From NCBI GenBank assembly GCA_015227615.1, contig JAALGZ010000028.1:372001-436000 (forward strand): DNA of 64,000 nucleotides. The letters are read 5' to 3'. Position numbers and translations under genes: made by a program. The notes below the pieces were generated by a model. That model was not told the DNA's origin, searched no databases, and saw only the letters and a program-made list of their open reading frames with translations. This document shows, piece after piece, positions 9,741-21,300 of the stretch. This stretch comes from Labyrinthula sp. Ha. Lineage: Eukaryota > Sar > Bigyra > Labyrinthulida > Labyrinthulaceae. Within the stretch, counting starts at the first letter, position 1. Each line of letters begins with the position of its first letter.

Positions 9741-9878
9741 TGTAATATAGGCATGTCCTAGCTGGACACATACATGAAAACGTAATATATGTCGGTTAAC
9801 ACTTAATACCACGAATACAAAAGTCTTTGAAATTTCCACGAGCACATTATTCACTGAGTTACCGGAGAACTCAGGCCA
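9741..9878 (+). repeat. 3' LTR of G1
   Basis: This is the second copy of the 139-bp repeat, TGTAATAT to CAGGCCA. It is preceded by a purine-rich AATGGGGCGA tract, the likely plus-strand primer. The inverted pair AAGGTT/AACCTT lies at 9717-9730. Confidence 0.9.
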
Positions 9879-10721
9879 CAAGTCATTCTAACTGAAAGCA
9901 AACATATGTTTTTATAAGATTAAAATTTAAATCCAAATGTTCAACTCTTTATGGAACAGCCTTATATCAACTTGAAGTAGATCAACAAAAGCATAAAAAA
10001 ATGTAATGGTGAGCACCTTTTCACAGATCATTTAGTTTTCCACCTTTGCGGTGCTAAGCCCTCCCGACTTTGTTTAGAACAGAAAGTTGAATGAAACCGT
10101 ATGTCAGCCTGAAGATCAACAAAAACATGGTTTGAGAAATTGAATTTTTAAAATTAACTATGCTTCTTCAAAAAATAAGTAATTAATTACCAGTTGGTTC
10201 ACCTCAAAAAATAATATTTTATGGCGTGAAAGCTTTATTTAGCCATGTGCTAAAGCCTGAAGATGGCCTCGAAAAAATAAAACCAGTCTCTAGAAAAAGT
10301 TAGATTACTCCAACATATTATTTCTACTAATATATTTAACTTAATTTTGTTCTTATGAGGTCTAACTGATTTAAACTAAAATCTTGAGTAGATTTTGCTT
10401 TTCGGCATTACAGGACCATAATTGTATTAAATTAGAGAAGGTTGGACTCCTTGTTGCAATTTGTTTCAGAAAATTACTTAACTTTCTACATCCTAGACAT
10501 AGTAAGATTTAGATAAATTTGCGTGGTATTGCAATTTGGCACTCAATACAAAAATTCCTTGCTAGAGCAAATAGTGCAATCAATTTAATTCTTTTAAAGA
10601 ATAAAGTTCGTTCCGTTGTATTCTCTCGTTTCGTGGGATGTTTCATGATATTTCATAAACGTAGTTCTTCCGCTTTCTTTGATTCTTGGTAAACTCTTTT
10701 TAGTACTTTTTTTAAGAATAA
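9879..10721. other. Non-coding, AT-rich
   Basis: There are no supportable genes, repeats or RNA genes between G1 and the MULE. Confidence 0.5.
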
Positions 10722-11109
10722 GGTTTTTGACTCCGGAGTCAAATACTCCAAATTTTCATTGGCTGAATTTTCAATTGCCCAAAATTATTTAAGAAAAAAC
10801 TACAAAATCAAGAAAAAAATATGAAATCACGAGATATTCATAGTAAAAGACATTAAAGAACAAAGTTAAGACCCAAAAAAGAGGATATTTTCAAAGATGG
10901 AACAAGATTGAAAAAGAATAAACAAAATTTTGGAAAAAATAAACAATAATTTAAAAAAAAAGAACAAGAATTTACAAGAGGTATATACATTTAAGGAAAC
11001 GGAGTGCAGGAAGTGAGGTGACAAGGGATAAAGGTATATTCTTTTGTTAATACATAGGTGCTCAAAAAGGGAACACTCAGTTTTAATATATTTAAAAGAA
11101 AAACGGATC

Positions 11110-11800
11110 AAGATTTATATTTAAAAACGAAATGTTCAGGATTTTATATTTAAAAACAAAATGTTCAAGATTTTATATTTAAAAGAAAAATGTTCAAGAT
11201 TTCATATTTAAAAGAAAATGTTCAAGATTTTATATTTCAAAAAAATGTTCAGGATTTTAAAACTTGGGATAGGGTTGAAAATGCAGTTGAGAACTCAGTT
11301 TTCTTCTGCATGGTTGGGTGGTAGGGTTCAACTTATATTTCAAAGGAAAAATTCAAGGTTCAGGGATCTGGGCTTTTATTCTGCATGGTTGGGGGTTGGG
11401 TCCAAAAAGTTTTCAAAAAAGTTCAGGGTTCAGGAATTTCATTTTGGGATAAGGTTGAAAGTGTGGTTGAGAATTTTTTCAAGGATTAGGTTTCTTACTT
11501 TTGGATAGGGTTGAAAATATGGTTGAGAACTCAGTTCTCTTTTACATGGCTGGGTGGTTGGGTTCAACTTATATTTCAAAGAAAAAAGGTTAAAGGATTT
11601 TATACTTCAAAAGAAAAAGGTTCAAGATTTCATATTACAAAGAAAACATCTCCAGGATTTTATATTAAAAAAGGGGAGGGGGTTTGGGTTCTAGGATTTA
11701 TATTTCAAAAAAAAAGTTCAAGAGATCAAGTCCAGGGATTCATATTTTGAAAAATAAAGTTCAAGAGTTCAGGTTCAAGTTCAACAATTTATATTTAAAA
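11110..11800. repeat. Degenerate minisatellite in M1
   Basis: The unit is about 35 bp, built around TTCAAGATTTTATATTTAAAAG(A)AAAA. It is repeated imperfectly through this stretch and interspersed with a GGTTGGGTTCAACTTATATTTCAAAG variant. It lies between the transposase stop and the left terminal repeat. M2 has a different minisatellite in the equivalent position. Confidence 0.7.
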
Positions 11801-11842
11801 ATAACAAACTGAAGTCCAAGGGCAAGTTCAAGGATACTTTTC

Positions 11843-13800
11843 TCACTCATCTGTAAGAAACGTGAGTTGAGAAAAGTCAAGCGGTGACCCAGATTTTTCT
11901 CCCTTCCCCTTCCTTCTTTTGACCCTCTTCCTTGGCGACTCAAACATGATCCCAATTTCTTCCCAAATTTCATCTAAATTTCCAAAGTCACCATTTGGGT
12001 TCTCCCTGAGCGTGGCGGTCCTCTTCAAGACTGCTGCATAGTTCTTCTTCCAGCCCTCATTGCTGCTTTTTGCCTCTTCACAGAGCGCTTTGCATGTAGT
12101 TAGGAGCTTGGAATATTTAGCTTCCGGCTTTCTTGGGATATGAGCTGCGTTCACAGGTAGAAATTTCACCTTGAACTCAATACACCCACGTGGGCCACCG
12201 ACCTCTCGCTCCATCTACCTTAGTACCTGCTTGAACAGAGGATGTTCCTGATGCCTCCACCTCGCTGTAAGGTGATCTATGTCCATGTATTTGATATTTT
12301 TACGATCACAATACCGTGCATAGTGACGACATGGAAAACGTTGATTTCTCCACGTTTCACAAGTGCATGACTGAAGTTTTACCCCGTTCTTTCAACAACC
12401 TCCAGCACATGTTTCATTTTTACTCTCATGTTTGAGTCACTGACGATGAACTTTCTTGAACTCAACTCTTGAACAATCCAGCACCCTCCAATCAACTTCA
12501 ACTCTTTTGTGAATATTTCTTCATCTTCTTTTGAAAATTTTTTATCCTCCTGAATCAAATCCTTATTCCTTTTCAAAGTTTTCTCCATGTAATTATCTAC
12601 ATTATTCTCGTGGCAAGTCAAGACCTCATCTAGGGTCCAGGTTTTAAGAGTACTCCTTAAAGAACCATACCCTTTGATGGCTGAGTAAAATGATTCAACC
12701 CTCTGAGTAGCGCTGTAAGAGAACGTTGGAACTTTTCTTGTCATTTCCCAACACACTTTGTTTTTCCCTTAGTTTTTAGAGCAACTTGCTGTGGTTCTTT
12801 AGGATATTCATCAAGCATGTTTCCAATAAGCTGATCAAGATCTTTTTCTTCTGAAAAGATTCCAGTGAGAACATCACCCAAGCTGCTTGTAAATTTTATT
12901 TTTTTTTCATCCCTTTTAGGCCAGATGTTGCTGAGTTCAAGGTTGAAAGAAAATGTTTCCTGCAAAGAACGTGAGATGCCCCTAATTCCTCTACAGCTGC
13001 TTCCAGAGCTTTACTCCCGTCGGTCATGATGACTTTCGCATCCTGAAGACCCAGAAGTTTCAGCCCTTTCACAACATCCTTACTGGCCTCACTTTCCATC
13101 ATTGAGCATCCGAAATTTATGGTTGTACGGAAGCAATCGATCCCACAAGGGAACATTGCCACCAAACGATATCTATTCATTCCATGGGTAGTATCTACTT
13201 GGATAATACCCCCGTATACTTAGTTTAATTTATTTTGTAGGTCTTCTTGAAAGCTGACTCCATTTAGAATAGCTTTGCCTTCCTTGTGATAATCCCAAGT
13301 CAGATCAAATCTTCCTCCACGCTCTAAGCAGCTTTTCCCACACGTAATTAACTTTTTAATATTATTATCTTCGCTAGCGTCAACACCTTCTTTAGCATTT
13401 TTCATTATTCTTCTTACTAGTTCTTTGTCAAACAATGTGCCTGTAAAATTGCGATGTAGAGCGACATCTGCCGCTGCAAGTCCACTGTCGGCAACTCCTA
13501 GGTGTTTAATCATTTTTAATTCTTCTGTTGTAAGCTGTTGTGCATTTTTTTAATCTTTCCAATCGCTTTCACCTCATGATTGCAGTGATTTTCGTTAATT
13601 ACGACGAAAATGTACTTAGAAGTTTCAAGATTAAGCTTAATGTTAACGTCAAAACAACAATTTTTGTCTGAACTGCACTTAATTTTACATCTCTTGAGTC
13701 TTTTGCAGTTCCAACCCTACTTAGCAAAACCTATTGCCTCGTCAAATTAGTGAGAAGCCCGAATTTTCCACTTAAAGCGACCACTGGCAAGTCTACTGAT
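11843..13800 (-). pseudogene. MULE transposase with SWIM zinc finger (M1)
   Basis: In reading order, a Cys/His-rich N-terminal DNA-binding region lies at about 13760-13540. An entry segment lies at 13513-13220. The DDE core follows: GGIIQVDTTHGMNRYRLVAM has the first Asp, VIMTDGSKALEAAV the second, and HVLCRKHF is the typical MULE C-x-x-H block. TQRVESFYSAIKG and LKTWTLDEV precede the SWIM finger SCTCETWRNQRFPCRHYAR near 12330. A conserved tail (EFKV...AKYSKLL) ends at 11843. Breaks include an in-frame TAA near 13216, shifts at the A9 run near 12900, at the GGGG near 12380 and near 12745, and a TAG near 12216. It is homologous to M2. Confidence 0.85.
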
Positions 13801-14126
13801 CACTTCCAGCATTTCTTCTAGCGTAGACTACGTTGCTGCAGTCCATTTTCCTAGTAGTTCTGATTGACTTTTTTGTTCAGGGTCTAGAACCTCTGGTTGG
13901 AAACTCGTCCCTTTGGTTTCGTCTTTTTGCATAGTTTTTGTTCATAATTTTGTTTTCAAATTTGCCCAAAATATTTATGTCTGCCCTCTTTAAATTTTCT
14001 CCAAGTATGGGATTCACAAATTCTGCGCCTCTTTTGTTCAGACGAAGTATGATGAAAAAAAATTTTTGGGAAATCGATCTGACCAATGAGATCGCGAGGA
14101 GTATCTGACTCCGGAGTCAAAAAACC

Positions 14127-15739
14127 CGAGCCCCTTTTCTTATGATGCTGTGGTTAATATAATTTAAGAGACCTTTGCCCAAAATAAAATGACAAAGAAT
14201 CTTTAATCCAGGGACATAGTATTACTCTAACTACTTAATTATTTTTGTTAACCTACGGACAATATGGGTCAAATAACCATGAGGGTAGTTATACAGTTCA
14301 TGAACACATTGTATTGAAGTCTGATTCTATGAGAATGAATCAGTTCACAATGATTGTGGAAACAAATAAACAATTAGAAGTAGGACACTGGATCTGATCA
14401 ACTAGGATTCTTGGCTGAACTCTAGCCTAAATCCATCGAGTAACAAAAAACGTGTTTATGGTGAAAAAATCAGGTTTCTTCCTAATCGTTACATCTAAGG
14501 CGACGCACCAAATAGTGCTAACTAAAAGCAATAATAACAATTCCGCTACAAGCGCAAATCTTAATTCCCAATCACGTTGGGCTCACGAGCTCGATTTTGC
14601 TGTAACCTGCAAGTACTTGTTTCTACTTAATATTGTGTTATCAACCTCCTTGACAGAGTATAAAATTCTGTGTTCTTTATAATTACTGCAAAGCAAGTTA
14701 TCTCTTAACCCATGGTCAGCCTTAGTAGGTAGATGACCTGGGGTAATGTGTTTTCAGTGGAGTTATTCAATAGTACTCTTCATATATATAATGGAGAGAA
14801 TCAACACCAATTAATTGTCTCTAATTTCTCTTACCACCAAAAAGTTTCAATAGACCCTATATCGTTAGGAGTTGTATGCTGTATCGGATTCTTTTATTGG
14901 AATTATCTTTTGTCAGTTAATTTTAGATTTCCATGGAAGATTAAGCTGAACTGTAACGCGAGAGATTGGATTTGTAGAGCAAAAAACTCAACAATATTTT
15001 ATCTAATTCACAAACAAAGGTAAGCAAAACCGATTAAGAGGAAAAAAATACAAAACTGTGAACCTATTCTGATTATAGACAGAGGAAAGTACATCAAAGA
15101 AAACTTTCATTATCTAAGAGTGTTTTCAATGACTATATTTTCTTGCAGTTACTGTTGCATTCGTAGGGAGAGGAATGGATAATAATGAAGATCTCTGCCC
15201 TAAGTCCTGGGAGAATCAATTTAGAATAATTCTTCCTCTAGTTTGAGTGTGGCTTCTGTAATTATGAAGAAAGCGCAGGCTTTTTCTACTAATTAAGCTG
15301 CAACAACTGTGAAATCTCATTGTTCATTAAATAGATGAGATTTACCAAAACACATGAATGACAAAATTTAACACATTTAGATTTTAAAACCACGCATATT
15401 CACCTTTCAAATGGTACAATTAAAGTGATTCCTAAAAACCCTCGCTACTTAATTCGAAGCGTTCTCCTAATATCATCCGAGGAGGTTCTTAGAGAGGCTT
15501 AAACCAATTTAACCTTGGACCACGTTTAAATCAAATAGGCATTCTAAGAGAAAAGACTGAAAACTTCATACCAGAAATATCTTATGCAAGGTGTTTCCCT
15601 TAAGTCAAATGTCTACAAGCACTTGTCAAACATTTTTTATTCTGTGATTCATCTTCCTCATTGCCATGGAATAAGGGAAAGAGATCCTTCTTATTGGAAG
15701 AAAAGAATCACTTCAATACCGATCATTAACTCTTACAGA
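14127..15739. other. Non-coding, AT-rich
   Basis: Short open frames at 14452-14682 and 14733-15023 have no recognisable domain and look like chance. Nothing else is seen. Confidence 0.45.
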
Positions 15740-16034
15740 TGGAACGATCTAGAAGTGGGTCCGTTAGATCGTTTGTCTGTAGTGCTTGTTGAATGACCAT
15801 AGGATCCTCCCAGCGCGATATCTTAATGTATTATCTTTATTTATTATCTCTATTAGGCCTCCAATTCAGGTTCTATATTTACCTTTTTTATTCTCTGTTC
15901 TGTTGGTTTTCCTCAATTAATTCCTCATCTGGCCAATCCTGGCATTCTATATACCCAATTATATTATAGCATTTATCCAATCATATTATATCACTATTTA
16001 TGAAATACTTAAATACAAACTTCATAACAATACA
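15740..16034 (-). repeat. 3' LTR of G3
   Basis: This is the second 295-bp LTR copy, about ten differences from 25267-25561. Confidence 0.92.
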
Positions 16035-16048
16035 TCCCCTCTTCCCAT
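16035..16048 (-). promoter_or_regulatory. Polypurine tract of G3
   Basis: On the element strand GGGAAGAGGGGA directly precedes the 3' LTR. This is the expected plus-strand primer for an LTR retrotransposon and it fixes the LTR start. Confidence 0.75.
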
Positions 16049-16409
16049 AAATGCTTGACTCCACTCTGTCTAAGCACTAACTGTATTTCATAACTCCACC
16101 CGTGCTCACTCGAGTCCACTTGCTCTCCCAGCTGCAACCAACCCTTGCGCAAACCGCTCAAACGCGCAAATACCTCCATAAGTATTGCACCGTTTCCAAA
16201 TGCGCGCCTTATCCATTCCAGAACTATTGGCCACTTGATTCCTTCCTGACTTCAATCAGCGAAAAGTATTCCCCTTTCCTTAATAGCTGCCATCTCTAGA
16301 TCCCCTAGCGCATTGCGCCTTTTAAACAGTACAGTACTTCGTGTGATTGCTGGAATAATTGTCCCAGCGATCCTCTTATTTTTCCTCGGCGCGTCGTCCT
16401 TACCCACGT

Positions 16410-17573
16410 TCAATCATGGAATACTTCATAGCCTGCGCTTTTCATAAACCGGAAGACGCGCCCGAGTTCCTGCCGTGATATCCATACCGCCGCAAACCGC
16501 GGTTTTATGTTCGTAATTCCGAAATCCTCAAATTCTTCCTCGCCCGCTAGCCCTGCTTCAACTCGGCGTTCACTCCCCGCCAGGTCAGCCAGCAGCAAAT
16601 CCACCGCTACTATACCTTGCGCTCCTTGGCGCCATTCAAGGCTATAGGGGCTTATATTATACCACATCTTCTCAGGAGGTAATATACAGCTCCTCATCAC
16701 CATTCCGTCTTCTTCAAAATTCATATCAAACATACGCCCCGTCCTTTGAATCATCGTAAACTGTACTTCTCCATCAAAGGACACCAAGTAGCGCCATTTT
16801 GCGCTTTGCTTAATCTCCTGTGGGTAATTCGTCAGAGACACGGGTGTCTGCGCCGGTTCTGCGTGGCGCTCATACCTGACCCGAAACCCACCGACTGCCC
16901 ATTCTGATACCTTCTCCTCTTCAAATGCCAGCACCATGGTCTTTATCAATTCAGGGTTCTGTTTCAGCTTCTCGCAGACACGCGCCGCCTTCCTTCCGTA
17001 ATCTGCCGCCTTCTTTCTATGCCTCCGTAAACTTTTCGCATACTTAGGCAGAAATTCTGCTCTCATTTCTTCATTTGCGAGCGCCAATGCTTGCTCACAA
17101 TCCGCAAAGCGTCTAATATACCGAAAGTCGGCGCGCTCAATCCTTTCGCTAGACTTCCGCGCCTTTTCGATATCCCAACATTCTCCCCCTGTCTCCTCAA
17201 AATCCAGCCGACCCAGTCGCTGCTGGATATAATACTTCATCATCGCTTTTGTTTTGTGCGGCAAGTACAGTTGATATTTGTCGTACTGACCTACGCCAAA
17301 CTTCAGTACCAGCTTCCTCAATTCTTGCTTCTCCTCTTTTGCCCAACCCTTTGCCGACACAACATTCCTTTGTTTGGCAGTCGGTTGCGTTTCTAGTTTG
17401 TGCAAATGTCTCCGCCAGGCGACTAATCCAAGGACACGTCTTTTCACCCCGTCGGTCGCGTGTTCCGCTGTAACCAGCGCCTGCTTGGCCCTTTTGCGCA
17501 TCTCATTTTGACTCGACCTGCGCGCTCCTTTATTTAGGTGTTCGAGTAACGTATTTCGAACATCTTCGTACAT
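16410..17573 (-). CDS. G3 SANT-domain and MT-A70-like ORF
   Basis: This is a 387-residue frame. Residues about 71-125 are a clear Myb/SANT repeat: WAKEEKQELRKLVLKFGVGQ, then YDKYQLYLPHKTKAMMKYYI, with the first Trp and spacing of the family. Residues about 135-220 are Arg/Lys-rich helices. From about residue 320 the pattern turns MT-A70-like: AVDLLLAD leads into the catalytic loop and RFAAVWISRQELGRVFRFMK matches the METTL3 FLFLWVTGRAMELG strand-helix. Similarity to the family continues on the same strand to about 16100, including EVFARLSGLRKGWLQLGEQ, the ELFGR...W..LGNQ signature. The combination suggests a DNA- or chromatin-bound methyltransferase. Confidence 0.72.
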   Translation of the reverse strand: MYEDVRNTLLEHLNKGARRSSQNEMRKRAKQALVTAEHATDGVKRRVLGLVAWRRHLHKLETQPTAKQRNVVSAKGWAKEEKQELRKLVLKFGVGQYDKYQLYLPHKTKAMMKYYIQQRLGRLDFEETGGECWDIEKARKSSERIERADFRYIRRFADCEQALALANEEMRAEFLPKYAKSLRRHRKKAADYGRKAARVCEKLKQNPELIKTMVLAFEEEKVSEWAVGGFRVRYERHAEPAQTPVSLTNYPQEIKQSAKWRYLVSFDGEVQFTMIQRTGRMFDMNFEEDGMVMRSCILPPEKMWYNISPYSLEWRQGAQGIVAVDLLLADLAGSERRVEAGLAGEEEFEDFGITNIKPRFAAVWISRQELGRVFRFMKSAGYEVFHD

Positions 17574-17627
17574 AACTTGAACGGGTTCCCAAGTATTATC
17601 CTCAGAGCAGAAACCTCTCCATCTTAC

Positions 17628-17888
17628 CTATATTACATATTCCGCTAGGTGTGGGTCATACTTGACATCACCAAATTTTGCAACTTCCAAATGCTTAAAA
17701 TTTCCAACATATACTTTCCTAGGCGCCTCCGACGGAACAGACCCGCTTGGTTCATAGAAGTATAGACGGCTTCCATGAACCTCCACTACCTTGCCGTCTA
17801 GCGCCCTAATCTTATAAACATTCTTCGACACTGTTTCTAGTATTTGAACCGGGCCAGACCACTCCAGCGCCAATTTATCGCGCTCCAT
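17628..17888 (-). CDS. G3 integrase C-terminal GPY/F-like module
   Basis: The short frame encodes LALEWSGPVQILETVSKNVY followed by KIRALDGKVVEVHGSRLYFY. This matches the beta-barrel-like GPY/F module at the C-terminus of gypsy integrases (GP-V core, then an RxxLDG-type turn). It sits between the integrase core and the SANT/MT-A70 ORF. I see no chromodomain in G3. Confidence 0.65.
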   Translation of the reverse strand: MERDKLALEWSGPVQILETVSKNVYKIRALDGKVVEVHGSRLYFYEPSGSVPSEAPRKVYVGNFKHLEVAKFGDVKYDPHLAEYVI

Positions 17889-18343
17889 GAGGGTTCCTTT
17901 AGAGGACAGTAGATGTCAGTTCCCTATGTTATATTGAAGAAGCGCTGGGTCCATTGCAGCTTTCTTCCTCTTATTGTTCAACACTTTCTGAAATTCTATA
18001 TACTTTGCATCTTTCTTTTCGTAGTCATCCAGGCGCTTCCTAAAAGCCGCGCTCAACTTATACAATACGTCCGTATCAATACTAACTAGCGTACTTGCGC
18101 CCTTCCGGATTCTTTCTACCACGGACGGAAGTCACGCTGGCTCAATATATTGACGTTCCGGGTTCACATATAAGAACAGCTCGTATGCCGTCGGCGCATT
18201 CTTTCGACCAGGTGTCTTTCATGAAAGTACCGGCAACTCGTTCATCGCGCCTTGTGTCTTATTTAGTATCTTTGGCCACTCGTCCTCATTGAGCCTGTGT
18301 TCACTGACCAGGCTTTTCAGAAAATCAAGCACTTTCTTATTTA

Positions 18344-21300
18344 CTACTTCCACTTCTCCGTCGTCCAGCTTGCATAAGATACTGCGAAGCTTTGCGAAAA
18401 TCGAAGTTCCCTCCTTAGCGCTGTAATTAATGAATTTGCAAAATGACTTCCGCGGTCTGTCACAAGCGTAAAGTCCTTTTCCAACTTATAATTCGTCGCG
18501 AACTTATCCAGCGCCTCTATAGCCGCCTGCGTATCAGGCGTCTTAGCATGCGTCAGCTGCTTGAACCTATTAAAAGCATCCGTTAATACCAGAATATGCC
18601 CCATTCGGTTCACATATAGAAAATCCGGAACCAAAGTTTCCCGCGGGCACCTAACTCTCATCACTAGGCTATATGTCGTCTTAATTGCTTTAGGGAGCCT
18701 GCGACAATGTATACAATTGTGCCTAAACGCTCGTATTAACTCAACCATCTTTTTCCATGGGGTATCTCCTCTCAATTTGCGCTCCATAGCAGCGGGAATC
18801 CTCCATTCGAATCTAGCCGCTTCCGCCATGTCGGCTTCGAGAGAACCATGCTTGTTCGCTAGGTGTATGTGAACAAGTTGGCGCCCCAAAAGCGCCGCGG
18901 GTAAGATGATTTTTCCCGACAGCCTCTTTATTCTAGAAGTCCTAGTAATCATTTCCTTTTTCTGCGCCTGAATAACTTCTGCTTCCGTTAGCGGCGCCCA
19001 CTCGCCTTCAAAATATGAATTGAACACTGATACCCCATATTTATCAAGTGTTTTTAGTGACGCGTATATCTTCTTGTCCATCTGTTGTTTTGGCCTCAGG
19101 TGATTGACTCTCACCGTCACGCTCCTTATTTTTACCGTCGTGTTATCTTCATCTTCCGACGTCGAATAAGTGTCCGTTTCGATGTAATGCGCCTTTCCCG
19201 TATCGCTAACATCTGATGGAACTTCACTCGGCCATGTCGCGAAATCTTCCGTCAGCTTTTTCCACTCTTCCTTAGAGTATTCCTTCCGAATTTGACGCTC
19301 AACTTCTCTCATCAGATCTTTTCTACTTTTCGGCGGCAGCGGCTTCCTCACGATCCTCCTTACTATGCGTTTCTGCTGCGCCAGAGATGGTTGCGCGAAA
19401 TATTTTGCGCTCATACCTATCTCTAGCCCCTCTACCCACTGAACCTTCTTAGGTTGCAAGAGGTCAGGCGTCCATCCTTCAAAATCCCTCTTAATCCTGA
19501 AATACAGGTCTTCGTCGCCTAATAGCGAATTGTCCTTTTCCGTATATATTGATAGGGCATCGATAACCGCTTCCCTAAGCCACTCTCTTATCTTAGCGTC
19601 AGTTTCCTCCTGGTGCATTTTGGAAATTCTCCTTAAACGCTTTTCTGCACGGACCAGAACCGGTACTTCCTTTCCCGCGTTCAGCGCCCCCATTCTTACT
19701 ATTTGAACGGTCGCCACGTTACCTTCCCCTGCTGGCGCCGCCCACCTTGTAAGCATATCCTCAAAAATGTTTCTATCCCCGTCAACGTAATGAATGTCAA
19801 CTAACACGTGCTGCAGGATTACCATCCAGCGCTGCAGGCGGTTAAGATTTCCATGGTTAATCTTCGATCCACCTTGCAATATTGCCTTCAGGTTGAGGTG
19901 ATCTGTGTATACTTGTACTGCTGTCGGATGAAATGGCAGAAAGTATGAAAGTTTGTTAAACGTTCGGATTATAGGGCATAATTCTTTATGATATATGCCC
20001 CATACAAGTTGACTAGCTTCAAAATTTCCGCTAAAGAACATCATCGGATAAACCGTCTTTTTCAATAGATCCTTTCCGCGCTCTTCCTGGCGCGCTTGGA
20101 ATAGGATCGCGCTGTGGTATTTATCCGACGAGTCTGTTACTAGAATCAGATCCATGTTCCGATCATAATGTTGTAGACGTGCTTTCGCGGCATCCGCCAA
20201 CCTCTGCTTGAAGCGCTTAAATGCCGCCTCTAACTCTTCGTTCCACAAAACACGCTTCTTTTCTTTCAATAACTTCTTTTTCTTTCCCTTCATCTCCGGA
20301 TAGAAAAGCATAATTTTATCTCTAAGTTCCGCCATTTCAGGAACTGCCGTCGTCAACCATTGCGCCAAGTGTAACAGTTTCGCCAACTCGTATACATACT
20401 CAGGCTTTGGGACCAGCAAAATCTTCTCGTAATATTCCTTCGAGAAATTCCATCCGCCATTCTGCAGAATCCTCCCACAATATTCTATACTTGTTGTGAA
20501 TAGTATAGATTTTGTTGGGCTAATTCTGACCTTCCACCTACGCAAATTGCACAGAACATCCTCTAGAATTTTTATGTAGCGCCTGAAACTTTTTGCATGA
20601 ATCAACGTATCATCAATCCATTGGACGATTCCGTTACCTTCTTTATTATACTTAGCCGCCGCAATATGATATACCATGCGCTGGTGAAAGAATACCGGCG
20701 TCGAATGGTATCCCATTGGCGCAAATTGCAGTTGGAATACCCCATAAGTTGTCGTGAGGTTAAAGTACTTCTTAGCGCGCTCTATGATCGCTAATTGATC
20801 AAATCCGCTTACGACGTCTGAGCATCCACAAAGACGCGCGGGCGCTGTATTGCCTAGCTGCGTCTCAAGTATAGGGAGTATGTTGACATCCCTATGTAGC
20901 ACCTTATTTACTGCGACTAGGTCTAGCACCATGCGCAAAGTATTATTCTTCTTAGGGACTGCAAAGACAACCGACCCATAGATCTCTTGTCGGATTTTCT
21001 TTGCCATACCCTTCTCAACCATTCCGTCCAGCTTTTCCTTCACAAACTCCGCCTTGCCCGGACCCAATGGCCGCGGCGCTGGCATCTTAAATTCTGAACC
21101 TTGTATAGGTACAGCATCCATAGGCGGCAAAAGGCTAATTCCTATTTGCGACGCGCTTGTTGCGAAAACATCTTCATACTTGAGACATAAATTCATGAGC
21201 TGGTTGCGCTGGTCTTCATTAGCGTCGCCAACGGCTTCTACCATCTTCGTTATCGCTTGGCGTATTTCAACCTTTTCCGCTTCTGGTCGATAGAGCGCGT

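Larger units (their letters stand above)
2965..9878 (+). mobile_element. Ty3/gypsy-type LTR retrotransposon G1 with chromodomain, SANT and MT-A70 module
   Basis: This is an LTR element of about 6.9 kb. Parts in order are LTR, Gag region, zinc-knuckle region, retropepsin, reverse transcriptase, RNase H, integrase, GPY/F-like module, chromodomain, Myb/SANT-like segment, MT-A70-like methyltransferase, purine-rich tract and LTR. The LTRs differ at roughly ten of 139 positions by eye, so the insertion is of moderate age. It is broken, with on the order of ten breaks. I see no clean target-site duplication. Confidence 0.9.
10722..14126 (-). mobile_element. MULE DNA transposon M1
   Basis: Inverted ends of about 30 bases lie at 10722-10750 and 14097-14126. 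Each starts GGTTTTTTGACTCC or nearly so and contains the palindrome TGACTCCGGAGTCA (10728-10741 and 14106-14119), then a half-repeat ATACTCC. A further conserved ATTGGCT/ATTGGTC lies inside. A Mutator-like transposase with a SWIM zinc finger is on the minus strand, and a minisatellite-like stretch lies between its 3' end and the left end. No target duplication is evident. The transposase frame is broken in several places, so the copy is probably inactive. Confidence 0.8.

Noticed and set aside
14452-15023. Two plus-strand ORFs of 76 and 96 residues
   Set aside because: No domain, partner or splice signals; length is within chance for this region.
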